64,000 bases of DNA from Phocaeicola_A sp036804505 (GCA_036804505.1 DAIRSI010000001.1:1-64000); one strand, 5' to 3'. Counted from the stretch's first letter, positions 35,516 through 44,934 are shown. The notes: generated from the letters alone by a model not told the origin. A program made the numbers and translations.

Positions 35516-36633
35516 TTATCAGATTCATAGAATAACCGCATTTCGTCCACATAAAGCGTACTTCCGACTGCCCCGTTGAAAACGGCGCCATCGATGCTGG
35601 AAGACATGACAATCGCGATGTTATACTGCCCGTTTTTCAATTTTACGGGATCAATGCTCTTTCCGTCTTTTAAGACGAAAGGTATGGCAAAACGTGTCCA
35701 CACGTTTGTCTCTTTCTTATCCGTCAGGCGTGCAATTGACACAATCCGGTCACTGGTCAAGGAATTTGTTCCATCCAAATATTGCACATCCTTGGTCACC
35801 TCATAAAAGACTGCATAGATATCAAATTCATCCTTTTTCCCTGCCACTTCTTTATTGGAAGCATCCGTGTACTTGTCACCGGCTTTATACTTGTAATAGC
35901 CCACCAACCCTTTGGGTTCATAAGTGAAAGGCGCACCGAAATGAGTGGACTTTGCCATATTCGTCATATTCACTTCGAAAATTCCTATGAACAGATTACC
36001 GGCTGCTATGGGAGCTCTGAACGCCACGCCAAAAGGTCCCGTGCTGCGAGTCGTGAGTTTCACACACTTCCCTTTATAACCATCAGCGGCCTGGCAAGTG
36101 GGATAATCTGTTGCAGGGGCAGAACTGTTTGTAATCATGAAGCCTGCATTTCCGCTTCCCCATTCCATATCGTTGCCATCCACACGCTTGTTGTAGAAAA
36201 TTTGGTAGAATTGTTTTTCCTGACCGCTTTCTTCGTCTTTATAGGAATAATACTTTACGTTCTCAAAATGATATTCGGTAAGCAGTTCGTTGAACAGATA
36301 TTCCACAGTATATGTCTTTTTCCACTTTCCGTCCTGCGAAGTAACCGTATAAGTCTGCGGCGTAGAGAAATCCCTTGCCGTGCCGCTGGCAGGAGATATA
36401 GTTGCTCCTTCGGTTAGACTAAATTCGGGAGCTTGGGACGTTACGTCCACCCAATCCTTCACATAGAATGTCACTCTCTCATTGGTAATTATCGGAGAAC
36501 GCAACAAAATATCGGAAGATGTTTTGCAAGCTGTTATATCAGCCTCTGCATTGGGTGCCTCATCTTTGATGCACGAAGTAAATGAGACCATAAGTGACAT
36601 AAATAACAGCCAAGAAGTTTTTATTAGTTTCAT
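35512..36633 (-). CDS. PCMD domain-containing lipoprotein
   Basis: A 373-residue lipoprotein (lipobox VSFTSC, Cys 21). A Bacteroidetes Ig-like N-terminal module (VTFYVKDWVDVTSQAPEFSLTEGATISPASGT) leads to KKTYTVEYL. The second part (WGSGNAGF...YPTCQAADGYKGKCVKLTTRSTG...IGIFEVNM...FGAPFTYEPKGLVGYYKYK) matches the PCMD putative carbohydrate-metabolism fold, a jelly-roll. It is probably surface-exposed and may bind glycan. A TAACTTTG -7 element lies at 36659-36666. It heads a two-gene operon with a barrel protein. Confidence 0.85.
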   Translation of the reverse strand: MKLIKTSWLLFMSLMVSFTSCIKDEAPNAEADITACKTSSDILLRSPIITNERVTFYVKDWVDVTSQAPEFSLTEGATISPASGTARDFSTPQTYTVTSQDGKWKKTYTVEYLFNELLTEYHFENVKYYSYKDEESGQEKQFYQIFYNKRVDGNDMEWGSGNAGFMITNSSAPATDYPTCQAADGYKGKCVKLTTRSTGPFGVAFRAPIAAGNLFIGIFEVNMTNMAKSTHFGAPFTYEPKGLVGYYKYKAGDKYTDASNKEVAGKKDEFDIYAVFYEVTKDVQYLDGTNSLTSDRIVSIARLTDKKETNVWTRFAIPFVLKDGKSIDPVKLKNGQYNIAIVMSSSIDGAVFNGAVGSTLYVDEMRLFYESDK

Positions 36634-36658
36634 ATCAAAAGAAAATTTATTCGTCAGA

Positions 36659-36666
36659 CAAAGTTA
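36659..36666 (-). promoter_or_regulatory. -7 element of the PCMD operon
   Basis: TAACTTTG on the - strand, 26 bases upstream of the start codon. Confidence 0.5.
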
Positions 36667-36735
36667 CCAAAAATGTTCTATAACAGTACAGAAAATAAAC
36701 ATTTAGAACATTTTTTATGAAATAGTGAATAATAT

Positions 36736-36767
36736 TTTGTTCAAATTGAAATTTATTTATACTTTTG
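36736..36767 (+). promoter_or_regulatory. promoter of the lipoprotein-DUF5723 operon
   Basis: TTTG (36736-36739), a 20-base spacer and TACTTTTG (36760-36767) match the Bacteroidetes promoter precisely. Confidence 0.7.
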
Positions 36768-36793
36768 AAAAATAGTTAAACAGAGTGAATTAT

Positions 36794-38641
36794 ATGAAGA
36801 TTTTAATTCTATCAAGTATGAAGAATAGAACGTTTAGAAGAGCTGTCGAACTCTGCTTAGGGATTACGTTCGGCACATCCCTATCCTGTTGTACCAACAG
36901 TGATTTCGATTTATCCAACATTGATTCAACCATCGGCATAGGAGGAGAATCCCTTTCGCTGCCAAGTAACAACTCTACAGAAAAAATAAAGCTGGACAAT
37001 GTCCTTAAACTGGACAACAGCGACTGCGTGAAAATTCTGGAGAACGGTGACTATGCTTTCGTCAAATCCGATGATAACGTATCACCTGCACATCCCTTTG
37101 TGGACAAGGTGAAAGTATCTAGCGGGAAAACCACTCCTATCATCTATAACCTTTTCAATCAGACAAGAGCTTTGGCCCAGACACGGGCGACAAGCATGTC
37201 CCTGGATTTCGCAGGATCTATCGTGGCTTTCGACTACAAATATTCCAGCGTGCCTTCGGAAATCCTGGAAATGCAGCAAGCGGATGCCAACTCCCAATTC
37301 ACTCTGACCATCAACTTTTCGGATGAAATCAAAAAAAATATTTCCACTTTCAAAACCCTCAGCCTCGCTTTTCCGCAATTCCTGCAGATAGCCTCAATCA
37401 CGTCAAACGGTGCTCCTGTAGCTTTCCCCGGTAACAAAGTCTCCTTGTCCAACATCAGTACAGGCAACAGCCTTACCATCATCATCCAGGTGAAAGGCTT
37501 GGACTTCACCGCTGCCGAAACCACCAACAAGAACAACGTACTGAAGTTTACGAAGAACACCAGCATCTCCGTGCAGGGTTATGTGGACATCAGCGGAACA
37601 TTCGACGTGGAAACGGCCAACCTGCTCACCGTCAACAAAAACAACTGCTATATCAATGCCAATATGGCCATGACCGATTTTACCATAACGGGAGCCACCG
37701 GCAAGTTCAATCCTTCCATCAGCTTCAGCAATATCGGCAATGTCACACTGAATAATATTCCGGATTTCCTGAGTGACAAGGATGTAAACATAGACCTCTA
37801 CAATCCGCAAATCGATTTGAACCTTACCTCGGACCTTCCTCTGAAAGGGCTTGTGAGCGGTACCTTGGTATCGAAATACGATAATGGGAAATCCGATGTA
37901 TCCGTCACCATTCCTCAGTTCTCTGTGAAAGCCAATGATTCTGGCAGCACTTCCACCACTACCAAGGTTTGCATCTGCAAGAACAAAGCCGATTTCATTG
38001 CAAAGAATCCAAACACTTACGGTAATTATGAGATTGTGGAAGTTCCGAATCTTTCGGACATCGTCAAGGTAATCCCCAAGAGTATCACCTTTAATGCCAC
38101 AGCCAAAGCCGATGAAACGGAGACATCTTCCATCGCCCTTGGCAAGCAATATACCATCCAGCCTCAATATTCCATGCACGCTCCACTTGCCTTTACGGAA
38201 AAAGCGAGTATCGTGTACCGCGACACCCTCGACGGATGGAATGACGACTTGAAGAAACTAAGTCTCTCCGAAGGAGGATACATACAGGTTAGCGCTTCGG
38301 CCGTGAATCAGGTACCCGTCTATCTCACTCTGAGCGCATACGCCATCGATACCAACGGAATCCAGATTTCTTCCGGTGAAATCACTATCGACGTAGACAA
38401 GACCATCGCAGCATCATCCAACGGTACGGCAGCTGCCACTACGGCAGTCACCATCAAAATTACCCCGAAGAACACTTCCGTATTCAAGAAGCTGAACGGT
38501 ATCGTATTCAAGGCAGTCGGTGCAGCTTCGGACGGCAAATCACCCGTATCGGGCATCACCATCAATGCCTACAACCAAACTCTGACCTTCAATAATGTCA
38601 AGGCACAAATTGTAGGCAAGATTATCGGAGACTTCAATTAA
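36794..38641 (+). CDS. large surface lipoprotein, function unknown
   Basis: About 615 residues. The GTG at 36785 and the ATG codons at 36794 and 36818 are in frame; the last gives the most typical lipoprotein signal, with Cys at LSCC. The mature chain starts DFDLSNIDSTIGIGG and is beta-rich throughout with many Asn, Thr and Ser (immunoglobulin-like repeats), without catalytic motifs I can name. It is probably anchored in the outer membrane. It is 27 bases upstream of a DUF5723 barrel gene, suggesting the two proteins act together. Confidence 0.8.
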   Translation: MKILILSSMKNRTFRRAVELCLGITFGTSLSCCTNSDFDLSNIDSTIGIGGESLSLPSNNSTEKIKLDNVLKLDNSDCVKILENGDYAFVKSDDNVSPAHPFVDKVKVSSGKTTPIIYNLFNQTRALAQTRATSMSLDFAGSIVAFDYKYSSVPSEILEMQQADANSQFTLTINFSDEIKKNISTFKTLSLAFPQFLQIASITSNGAPVAFPGNKVSLSNISTGNSLTIIIQVKGLDFTAAETTNKNNVLKFTKNTSISVQGYVDISGTFDVETANLLTVNKNNCYINANMAMTDFTITGATGKFNPSISFSNIGNVTLNNIPDFLSDKDVNIDLYNPQIDLNLTSDLPLKGLVSGTLVSKYDNGKSDVSVTIPQFSVKANDSGSTSTTTKVCICKNKADFIAKNPNTYGNYEIVEVPNLSDIVKVIPKSITFNATAKADETETSSIALGKQYTIQPQYSMHAPLAFTEKASIVYRDTLDGWNDDLKKLSLSEGGYIQVSASAVNQVPVYLTLSAYAIDTNGIQISSGEITIDVDKTIAASSNGTAAATTAVTIKITPKNTSVFKKLNGIVFKAVGAASDGKSPVSGITINAYNQTLTFNNVKAQIVGKIIGDFN

Positions 38642-38668
38642 TTCTTCATCTGCAAAAAACTCTACATT

Positions 38669-40072
38669 ATGAAAAGAGCATATAAATATATATTGGCAGC
38701 CGTACTGATTGCTTTTTCAACAACTGCCTACACCCAGAGCCTCAATTCGGGTTATTTTACCGAAGGACTTACCAATCGTCATGACTTGAATCCCGCTTTC
38801 GGAAATGACAAATCCTACTTTTCCATACCCTTACTTGGGAATGTGAATGTAAAGATGATGGGTAACTTCGGATATCAGGACATCGTCCTTGACAACCCTC
38901 TCTATCCGGCAAGCAGCAGCAAGAAAAAGACCACATTCATGAACCCTTACATCACTGACGGCCTCAGCGGATTCAATACAGGAATAAACAAAGTGAACGG
39001 GCAGGTTCTCATGAGCATTCTGTCCATGGGATTCAAGGGCAAGAAAAGTTACACCACTTTAGAGCTGAACACCCGCGTCCTGACGGATGCCAAACTGCCT
39101 TACGAACTCTTCGAATTTGCCAAAAACACCGGTAACAAATCTTACGATATAGGTGACATCAACCTTCGGGTACAAAGTTTTGCCGAACTGGCCTTCGGAC
39201 AATCCCGCCAGATTAACAGCCAACTGCGTATAGGCGCCAAAGCCAAACTGCTATTGGGAATCATGAACGGCACTTTCGAGTTCAAAAACGTGAAGGCGGA
39301 TCTTTCGGGCGAAAACCAATGGACAGTGTCGGGTGATGCCACTGCCGATATTTCCATGAAGGATTTCAAGTACAAGACAGAAACCAAAGAATATAACAAT
39401 AAATACACCGGGCACGAGAGCTACAACCGCATCAACGATGTGGACCTTGGCAAACCTCTCGGTGGTTTTGGTCTCGGCATCGATTTGGGTGCAGAGTATA
39501 AGGTGAATAAAGACCTCAGTGTGAGTGCAGCCCTGCTCGACCTCGGCTTCATCCACTGGAGCAACGATATGCAAGCCAAAAACAACAGTAAGAGTTTCAC
39601 CTTCGGGGGCTTTCATGACACGTCCGTCACATCCGATGGAGGCAATACTTTCGACAACCAGACCGACAGCTACAAGGACCAGATAAGTGATTTCATCAAT
39701 CTGCAGGACCAGGGCGACAAAGGAGGAAAGACCACCACATTGGGTGCCACAGTCAATCTCGGTGCGCAATACACTCTTCCTGCCTATCGGAAACTTTCCT
39801 TCGGGTTGCTGAGCAGCACCCGGCTTGTGAGTAACTACACTTGGACGGAATGCCGCCTAAGCGCCAATATTGCTCCTGTGAAATGGTTCGACGGAGGCAT
39901 CAGTGTAGCAATGAATAGTTTTGCGCCAAGCATAGGGTGGATAGCCAATTTCCATCCCAAAGGATTCAATCTCTTTGTAGGCATGGACCATCTCATAGGA
40001 CAGCTCAGCAAGGAATATATCCCGCTGACATCCAATGCCAGTGTGTCTTTGGGCATGAATATCGCCTGGTAA
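38669..40072 (+). CDS. DUF5723-like outer-membrane barrel protein
   Basis: A 467-residue protein with signal peptide (cut near YTQ-SLN). The N-terminal phrase GYFTEGLTNRHDLNPAFGNDKSYF is like that of the DUF5723 family, whose members have a FadL/PorV-like barrel. Amphipathic strands cover the rest, and the C-terminus is ASVSLGMNIAW. The biochemical role is unknown. It is the second gene of an operon with a large lipoprotein and converges on the EamA gene. Confidence 0.85.
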   Translation: MKRAYKYILAAVLIAFSTTAYTQSLNSGYFTEGLTNRHDLNPAFGNDKSYFSIPLLGNVNVKMMGNFGYQDIVLDNPLYPASSSKKKTTFMNPYITDGLSGFNTGINKVNGQVLMSILSMGFKGKKSYTTLELNTRVLTDAKLPYELFEFAKNTGNKSYDIGDINLRVQSFAELAFGQSRQINSQLRIGAKAKLLLGIMNGTFEFKNVKADLSGENQWTVSGDATADISMKDFKYKTETKEYNNKYTGHESYNRINDVDLGKPLGGFGLGIDLGAEYKVNKDLSVSAALLDLGFIHWSNDMQAKNNSKSFTFGGFHDTSVTSDGGNTFDNQTDSYKDQISDFINLQDQGDKGGKTTTLGATVNLGAQYTLPAYRKLSFGLLSSTRLVSNYTWTECRLSANIAPVKWFDGGISVAMNSFAPSIGWIANFHPKGFNLFVGMDHLIGQLSKEYIPLTSNASVSLGMNIAW

Positions 40073-40108
40073 TTTTCAAGATACCGCCCCGAAGGGATGG
40101 AGACGAAC

Positions 40109-41047
40109 TCATCCTCTTCTCCACCCCTTGAAAGGTAGCCGTGGAAACAATTTGCGAAAACGGATGAGATGGGCTGTGATGCTGCCTCCTGCAATAACCA
40201 GAGTTACTGCCAGAATAATCAGAACCAAGCCGATACTTTCGCGGAAAGTAAGGTCTTCACCGAACATGGCCACACCTATGAACACTGCCGTCACAGGCTC
40301 CAAAGCCCCGAGAATAGCGGTAGGCGTGGAACCCACATAATGAACGGCACTCGTGGTGCAAAGGAAGGAAATCACAGTAGGGAATACAGCCAGAGCAAGC
40401 AGATTGGCCCACAAATACCATTCATGAGGATATGCCAGGGAACGTCCGAAATCCAACCGGAACAGGAACAGGGTAAACCCGAAAAACAATACATAAAAAG
40501 TCATTTTGAGCGTAGGCATTTCCTTCAGTCGCGACTGATTGATGCCAACCAGAAAAATGGCATAAGACAAAGCCGAAACAAAAACCCAAGCCGAACCTGT
40601 CAGACTAAGCGTGGCCCCGCTCCCTGTCTTGTAAAGGAGTCCGATACCTCCTAAAGCAAGGATGATGCACAAAAGAATCCGCATCGAAAGTTTTTCCTTG
40701 AAAACCAGACACATGATGAGCGCCACCATGATAGGATAGACAAACAACAAGGTAGAAGCTACTCCCACATCCATAAAGTTATAGCTCTCGAACAGAGCCA
40801 GAGAAGAAAGTGCCATAAGCAGACCCATCACCAGCAGCCACGGAATCTCTTTTTGCACAATCTTGAAATCGCGTCCCCGGGCTTTGAGCATGATTCCCAC
40901 CAACGGAATAGCAAACAGATACCGAAAAAACAAAACGGAATCTGTGTCCAGTCCCGCCTTGTACAACGGCAGGGCAAACAAGGGGTTCATCCCATAACTG
41001 GCTGCAGCTATTGCCCCCAAAACATATCCTTTGAATTGATTCCTCAT
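40109..41047 (-). CDS. EamA/DMT-family transporter
   Basis: A 312-residue inner-membrane protein with ten hydrophobic segments in two EamA repeats. It opens GYVLGAIAAASYGMNPLFALPLYKAG, and the second repeat carries LGALEPVTAVFIGVAMFGEDLT, a typical EamA motif with a Pro-kinked helix. It is only distantly similar to the exporter at 12310. The substrate is unknown. Its promoter is complete (41078-41109). Confidence 0.92.
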   Translation of the reverse strand: MRNQFKGYVLGAIAAASYGMNPLFALPLYKAGLDTDSVLFFRYLFAIPLVGIMLKARGRDFKIVQKEIPWLLVMGLLMALSSLALFESYNFMDVGVASTLLFVYPIMVALIMCLVFKEKLSMRILLCIILALGGIGLLYKTGSGATLSLTGSAWVFVSALSYAIFLVGINQSRLKEMPTLKMTFYVLFFGFTLFLFRLDFGRSLAYPHEWYLWANLLALAVFPTVISFLCTTSAVHYVGSTPTAILGALEPVTAVFIGVAMFGEDLTFRESIGLVLIILAVTLVIAGGSITAHLIRFRKLFPRLPFKGWRRG

Positions 41048-41077
41048 TTTATTCTTTCTTTTCAGTCATCCTGTCTG

Positions 41078-41109
41078 CAAAATTACGGATATTATTTTTA
41101 AACCACAAA
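41078..41109 (-). promoter_or_regulatory. promoter of the EamA gene
   Basis: On the - strand TTTG (41106-41109), a 20-base spacer and TAATTTTG (41078-41085) match the Bacteroidetes consensus. Confidence 0.7.
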
Positions 41110-41150
41110 CATAACATGATATCCCGATGACTTCTACATGGTAAAAAGAC

Positions 41151-41299
41151 GTAGGTACCCGTTGGAAAAACTGTAGGTAGCGTTTTTAAAAATGTAGTTA
41201 CCGTTTGAAAAAACGTAACCAGCGGAGGAAAAAAACAAAAGCATCGGTCCCTCCTCGGCTGGTTACGTTTTTTTCTCAGCTGGTTACGTTTTCTTGAGG
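41151..41299. repeat. phased 21-22-bp repeats with inverted partners
   Basis: Four head-to-tail units start at 41151, 41173, 41194 and 41215; each begins GTAG or GTAA, has a TACC/AGCG-type middle and ends in an A-run. Two reversed units (GCTGGTTACGTTTT) follow at about 41268-41282 and 41279-41294. The last forward unit and the first reversed unit form a hairpin (AAAAAACGTAACCAGC with its complement) extended by GGAGG/CCTCC. This is a gene-free region. Confidence 0.75.
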
Positions 41300-41397
41300 G
41301 TGTACTAATTGTCTGCAAATACATAATCTTTCCGAGTAAGATTGATAGTATATCTTACATGGATTGATGGTCTTTCCGACAGGGGGTCACTTGCATC

Positions 41398-41470
41398 AGC
41401 TAACTACGTTGATTAACATAGCTAACTACGTAAAGTACGCAGGCCAACTACGACAATTCCTAAAGCCAAC
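41398..41470. repeat. second set of about 22-bp tandem repeats
   Basis: Units starting near 41398, 41421 and 41444, with a partial unit at 41465, share GC(T/C)AACTACG and vary in the remaining 12 or so bases. The period and half-conserved pattern are like those of the sets at 41151 and 9951, although the word differs. Confidence 0.65.
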
Positions 41471-41486
41471 CTCAGATCTTCTTTTT

Positions 41487-41565
41487 TCAAGTACAAAAGG
41501 TTTGCCTCATGCTCCCGTCACCAGAACATTCTGATTATCAAGTGACACTGGTGACAGGACGAAAA
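41487..41565 (+). repeat. 79-bp REP-like element, arm 1
   Basis: Aligned without gaps to the reverse complement of 41652-41730 at about 72% identity (counted by eye). The element contains its own imperfect hairpin ends, CCCGTCACCAG and CTGGTGACAGG, so each arm can fold alone and the two can pair. Confidence 0.7.
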
Positions 41566-41651
41566 TTCGAGGTAAAAAAATGAATTTTACAACGCTATCA
41601 TGCTCATAATCAATTTATTTATTTCTCGTTTTTCGTTTCATAGCTCTTTTT

Positions 41652-41730
41652 TTTTCGTCCCGTCACCGGAACTTTTTGATAAACAACTCATTATGGTGAC
41701 AGGAGCTCAAGGCAAACTTTTTGTATTTAA
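41652..41730 (-). repeat. 79-bp REP-like element, arm 2 (inverted)
   Basis: Inverted partner of 41487-41565, with GTCACC and GGTGAC at corresponding places. It ends just upstream of the ATPase promoter. The 86 bases between the arms hold no gene. Confidence 0.7.
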
Positions 41731-41765
41731 AACCTTTAAAAGAACAAACTATAAATTATTTTCAT

Positions 41766-41773
41766 TAAATTTG
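41766..41773 (+). promoter_or_regulatory. -7 element of the AAA-ATPase gene
   Basis: TAAATTTG, 27 bases upstream of the ATG at 41800. Confidence 0.5.
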
Positions 41774-41799
41774 TATTTCAAACGAATAAGAAAAGCAAT

Positions 41800-43347
41800 A
41801 TGATCTATCCTATCGGCATACAGAATTTCGAGAAACTTCGCAACGAAGGTTATGTTTATGTGGATAAAACCGCATTGATTTACCAGCTGGCCACAACCGG
41901 AAGTTACTATTTTCTGAGCCGCCCCCGCCGCTTTGGAAAAAGTCTGCTCATCTCTACCATGGAGGCTTACTTCAGCGGAAAGAAAGAGCTGTTTGCCGGA
42001 CTTGCTTTGGAACAACTAGAACAGAAATGGGCCAGACATCCTATTCTGCATCTGGACTTGAATACGGCCAACTATGCAGAAAAAGACAGTTTGGAGAAAG
42101 TTCTCGATGATGCCTTGGGTAAATGGGAGGTGCTCTATGGAACTTTCCCCACAGAGACGACTCTTGCACTGAAATTCAAAGGTATCGTACAACGTGCCTG
42201 TGAAAAGACTGGCCAGCGCGTGGTGATTCTGGTGGATGAATATGACAAGCCACTCCTGCAAACCATCGGGAATGAAGATCTTCAACAAAAATACCGCGAT
42301 ACTCTGAAAGCCTTCTACTCCGTACTGAAGACTCAGGACCAATACATCAAGTTTGCCTTTCTCACAGGAGTTACCAAGTTTGGGAAAGTCAGTGTCTTCA
42401 GTGACCTGAATAACCTGAAAGATATTTCCATGGACGAACGATTTATTGAAGTTTGCGGCATCACGGAAAAAGAAATCCATGACAACTTCGATGATGAAGT
42501 AAGCATATTGGCCGACAGATGCCGTATCAGTAAAGAAGAATGCTACCTGCTTCTGAAAGAAAACTTCGACGGATACCATTTCGAAACGGATACAATCGGA
42601 ATGTACAATCCGTTCAGTCTCCTCAACACGCTCGACAAGAAGAAATTCGGCGACTACTGGTTCGAAACGGGAACACCGTCTTTTCTGGTAAAACTGCTGA
42701 AACAATCAGACTATAACCTGAATGACTTGCAGGAGGAACAGGTGTCGGGAGATGTTCTCAACAGCATTGACTCTCTGTCACTCAACCCAATCCCTGTGAT
42801 TTACCAAAGCGGATATCTCACCATCAAAGGATATGACGAACGTTTCAAGATGTACCATCTGGGCTTCCCCAATAAAGAGGTAGAAAACGGATTCTTCAAA
42901 TATCTGTTGCCCTTCTATACCCCTGTGGAAGAAAACAAAACAGAATTCTTCATTGCCAATTTCATTGATGATATAGAACAAGGCAATCCCGAAGGTTTCA
43001 TGACCCGTCTGCAAACCATGTTTGCAGATACCGACTATCAGATAACCGGCAAGATGGAGAAATACTTTCAAAATGCCATGTACCTTATCTTCAAGATGAT
43101 GGGCTTTTACGTGGAAGTGGAACGCACCACCAGTCGCGGCCGCATAGATGTAGTGCTGAAAACAAAGGGCTACATCTATGTGATTGAAATAAAGCTGGAC
43201 GGAAGTACGAAGGATGCCCTGCAACAGATTGAAGACAAAGGCTACGCGGAACCGTTCAAAAACGATCCGCGCAAACTGTTTCGCATCGGGGTGAACTTCT
43301 CTTCCGAAATCAGAGGAGTGGAAGATTGGGAAATCTATTATCGGTAA
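41800..43347 (+). CDS. AAA-ATPase-like protein with PD-(D/E)XK nuclease domain
   Basis: A 515-residue protein of the AAA_9/DUF1703 type common in Bacteroides. The N-terminus IGIQNFEKLRNEGYVYVDKT leads to Walker A RPRRFGKSLL near residue 47 and Walker B VVILVDEYDKPLL near residue 143. The C-terminal part carries a PD-(D/E)XK-like nuclease signature: GRIDVVLKTKGYIYVIEIKLDGS (D, E and K near residue 455-470). It is cytoplasmic; its role is unknown, with mobile-element or defence roles suggested for relatives. It overlaps the GH43 stop by 10 bases and follows a repeat-filled gap. Confidence 0.9.
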   Translation: MIYPIGIQNFEKLRNEGYVYVDKTALIYQLATTGSYYFLSRPRRFGKSLLISTMEAYFSGKKELFAGLALEQLEQKWARHPILHLDLNTANYAEKDSLEKVLDDALGKWEVLYGTFPTETTLALKFKGIVQRACEKTGQRVVILVDEYDKPLLQTIGNEDLQQKYRDTLKAFYSVLKTQDQYIKFAFLTGVTKFGKVSVFSDLNNLKDISMDERFIEVCGITEKEIHDNFDDEVSILADRCRISKEECYLLLKENFDGYHFETDTIGMYNPFSLLNTLDKKKFGDYWFETGTPSFLVKLLKQSDYNLNDLQEEQVSGDVLNSIDSLSLNPIPVIYQSGYLTIKGYDERFKMYHLGFPNKEVENGFFKYLLPFYTPVEENKTEFFIANFIDDIEQGNPEGFMTRLQTMFADTDYQITGKMEKYFQNAMYLIFKMMGFYVEVERTTSRGRIDVVLKTKGYIYVIEIKLDGSTKDALQQIEDKGYAEPFKNDPRKLFRIGVNFSSEIRGVEDWEIYYR

Positions 43348-44918
43348 TGGAAATAATCGATATCTACATAGCCGTTTTCCTGCTTGTCATTGAAGCAGTA
43401 AATGCCAATGCGATCACCCCGATAGTATCCCCAAACCAACTGATAAGGCTCTCCAAAAGGAATGAAATTATCGCCATCCACGCTGTAATAGAATTGCGCC
43501 ACACCGTCCAATCCCCACTTTGATTCCAGCCATACGAAAGGCCCTGTGAAGTTTGCACCTCTCGTCACACGATCATTCTTCCGATACTCAAAGTAGAGAT
43601 TATCCCCGTCTTTCACGACACCCAAAGCCGCATGTTGAATGGAAAAATGGCAAAGTCCGCATTTCTGTCCATCGGTCATCCCCGCAACATCCATTTTGAT
43701 GATGACATCATTTTCGGTTTTTCTGAAACTGCGCTGGGTAAGCGTGTTTCCCGCATACATCAATTTGTCTGTTTGCAAGGGGCAAAACGCCTTCAACCGT
43801 AGCCAACCGGGACGTTCCGATAAAGAGAACATCTCCATCCGAGGCTGATAATTCCACTGCCACTGAAGTGAAAGACTTACCGCATCAAAATCATCACTTC
43901 GCTTCAGATACAAATTCCGGCCTTCCGAAGAAGGCATCTGTCCGCTCCAAGCCATGGTACCTATACCCTCGGGAAGAACTTCCCCAATGATAGGCCAACC
44001 ATCTTTCCAAGTGACAGGAAGCAGACTTGCCACACGTCCGCTCCAATCACCAGTACCATGATGAGTCAAGAAATACCAGCGGCCATCCTTTCCTTGGACG
44101 ATACCACCCTGATTGGGTTCCAAAGCATCACGTGAAGCCAAAGCCAACTGTTTCTCCTCTTTGTAGGGTCCCATCATCTTACGGGAGCGTTTGGCTACCA
44201 CATACCTGCCTATGCCGGGTTTATGTTCACTGAAAACGAGATAATACCAATTACCCACGCGAATCAGTTTATTGGCCTCACGACCGTTACCTTGATTGAC
44301 CAGCACTGCCGATTTCCTGTCAATTTGCTTTCCGTCGGCAGACATTTTGAACAAATAAGTTTTATAACCGGTAGCGAAGCATGTACCTACAAAAAAAGCC
44401 TTTCCATCGGCATCCCACATAACCGAACAATCATCCCAACCTGCCTCTTTAAGCAAAGGAGTCAGCGGTTCCCAAGGTCCTTCCGCATGAGGCGCAGACG
44501 TCATGAAATACCCCTCATCGGGAGTACCGAAAAACAAATAAAACCGATTATTGTGATATCTCAGCGTACCTGCCCAAACGCCTCTTCCATAGCGGTTCAT
44601 GTGTTTCCAGCTCAGACTATCGCCAATCTGTATCAGGTCGGTTATAGCATGTCCGCAGAATTCCCAGTCCACGAGATTCCGTGAATGCAGCAGAGTCATT
44701 CCCGGAGAAAACTGAAAGGTGGACGATATGGCATAATAATCATCGCCAACTCGGATACAATCAATATCACTGTAATCAGCCGGGATAATGGGATTGAGAT
44801 AGGTGCCATCGCTTTGCGCACCCCACTTCTCCCAATCACCCCATTTGCGGGTCTGCTGGGCACAGACACTTATCGCAACCAACAGGCTGCAAAAGATAAA
44901 TAATAATGACTTTTTCAT
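43338..44918 (-). CDS. GH43 family glycoside hydrolase, beta-xylosidase-like
   Basis: About 526 residues from the ATG at 44918 (MKKSLLFIF...VCAQ signal peptide); the longer frame start is unneeded. The five-bladed GH43 domain is at about 40-320: general base D51 (DYSDIDCIRVGDDYY), the pKa-modulating Asp in DCSVMWDADG, and an acid Glu in NGREANKLI. The C-terminal 190 residues form a concanavalin-like domain typical of beta-xylosidase/arabinofuranosidase subfamilies (GH43_C2). It is exported to the periplasm or surface. It is the last gene of the locus, 16 bases after the second GH43. Confidence 0.93.
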   Translation of the reverse strand: MKKSLLFIFCSLLVAISVCAQQTRKWGDWEKWGAQSDGTYLNPIIPADYSDIDCIRVGDDYYAISSTFQFSPGMTLLHSRNLVDWEFCGHAITDLIQIGDSLSWKHMNRYGRGVWAGTLRYHNNRFYLFFGTPDEGYFMTSAPHAEGPWEPLTPLLKEAGWDDCSVMWDADGKAFFVGTCFATGYKTYLFKMSADGKQIDRKSAVLVNQGNGREANKLIRVGNWYYLVFSEHKPGIGRYVVAKRSRKMMGPYKEEKQLALASRDALEPNQGGIVQGKDGRWYFLTHHGTGDWSGRVASLLPVTWKDGWPIIGEVLPEGIGTMAWSGQMPSSEGRNLYLKRSDDFDAVSLSLQWQWNYQPRMEMFSLSERPGWLRLKAFCPLQTDKLMYAGNTLTQRSFRKTENDVIIKMDVAGMTDGQKCGLCHFSIQHAALGVVKDGDNLYFEYRKNDRVTRGANFTGPFVWLESKWGLDGVAQFYYSVDGDNFIPFGEPYQLVWGYYRGDRIGIYCFNDKQENGYVDIDYFHYR

Positions 44919-44934
44919 AATTTCTTTATTAATT

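Noticed and set aside
36785..36793. GTG start of the large lipoprotein
   Set aside because: ATG codons at 36794 and 36818 follow in frame and give more typical signal peptides.
37403..38179. 258-codon antisense frame in the lipoprotein gene
   Set aside because: Low-complexity shadow with no recognisable motif opposite a clear exported protein.
41151..41470. CRISPR array
   Set aside because: Units are 21-23 bp without constant repeats and spacers, and no cas gene is present.
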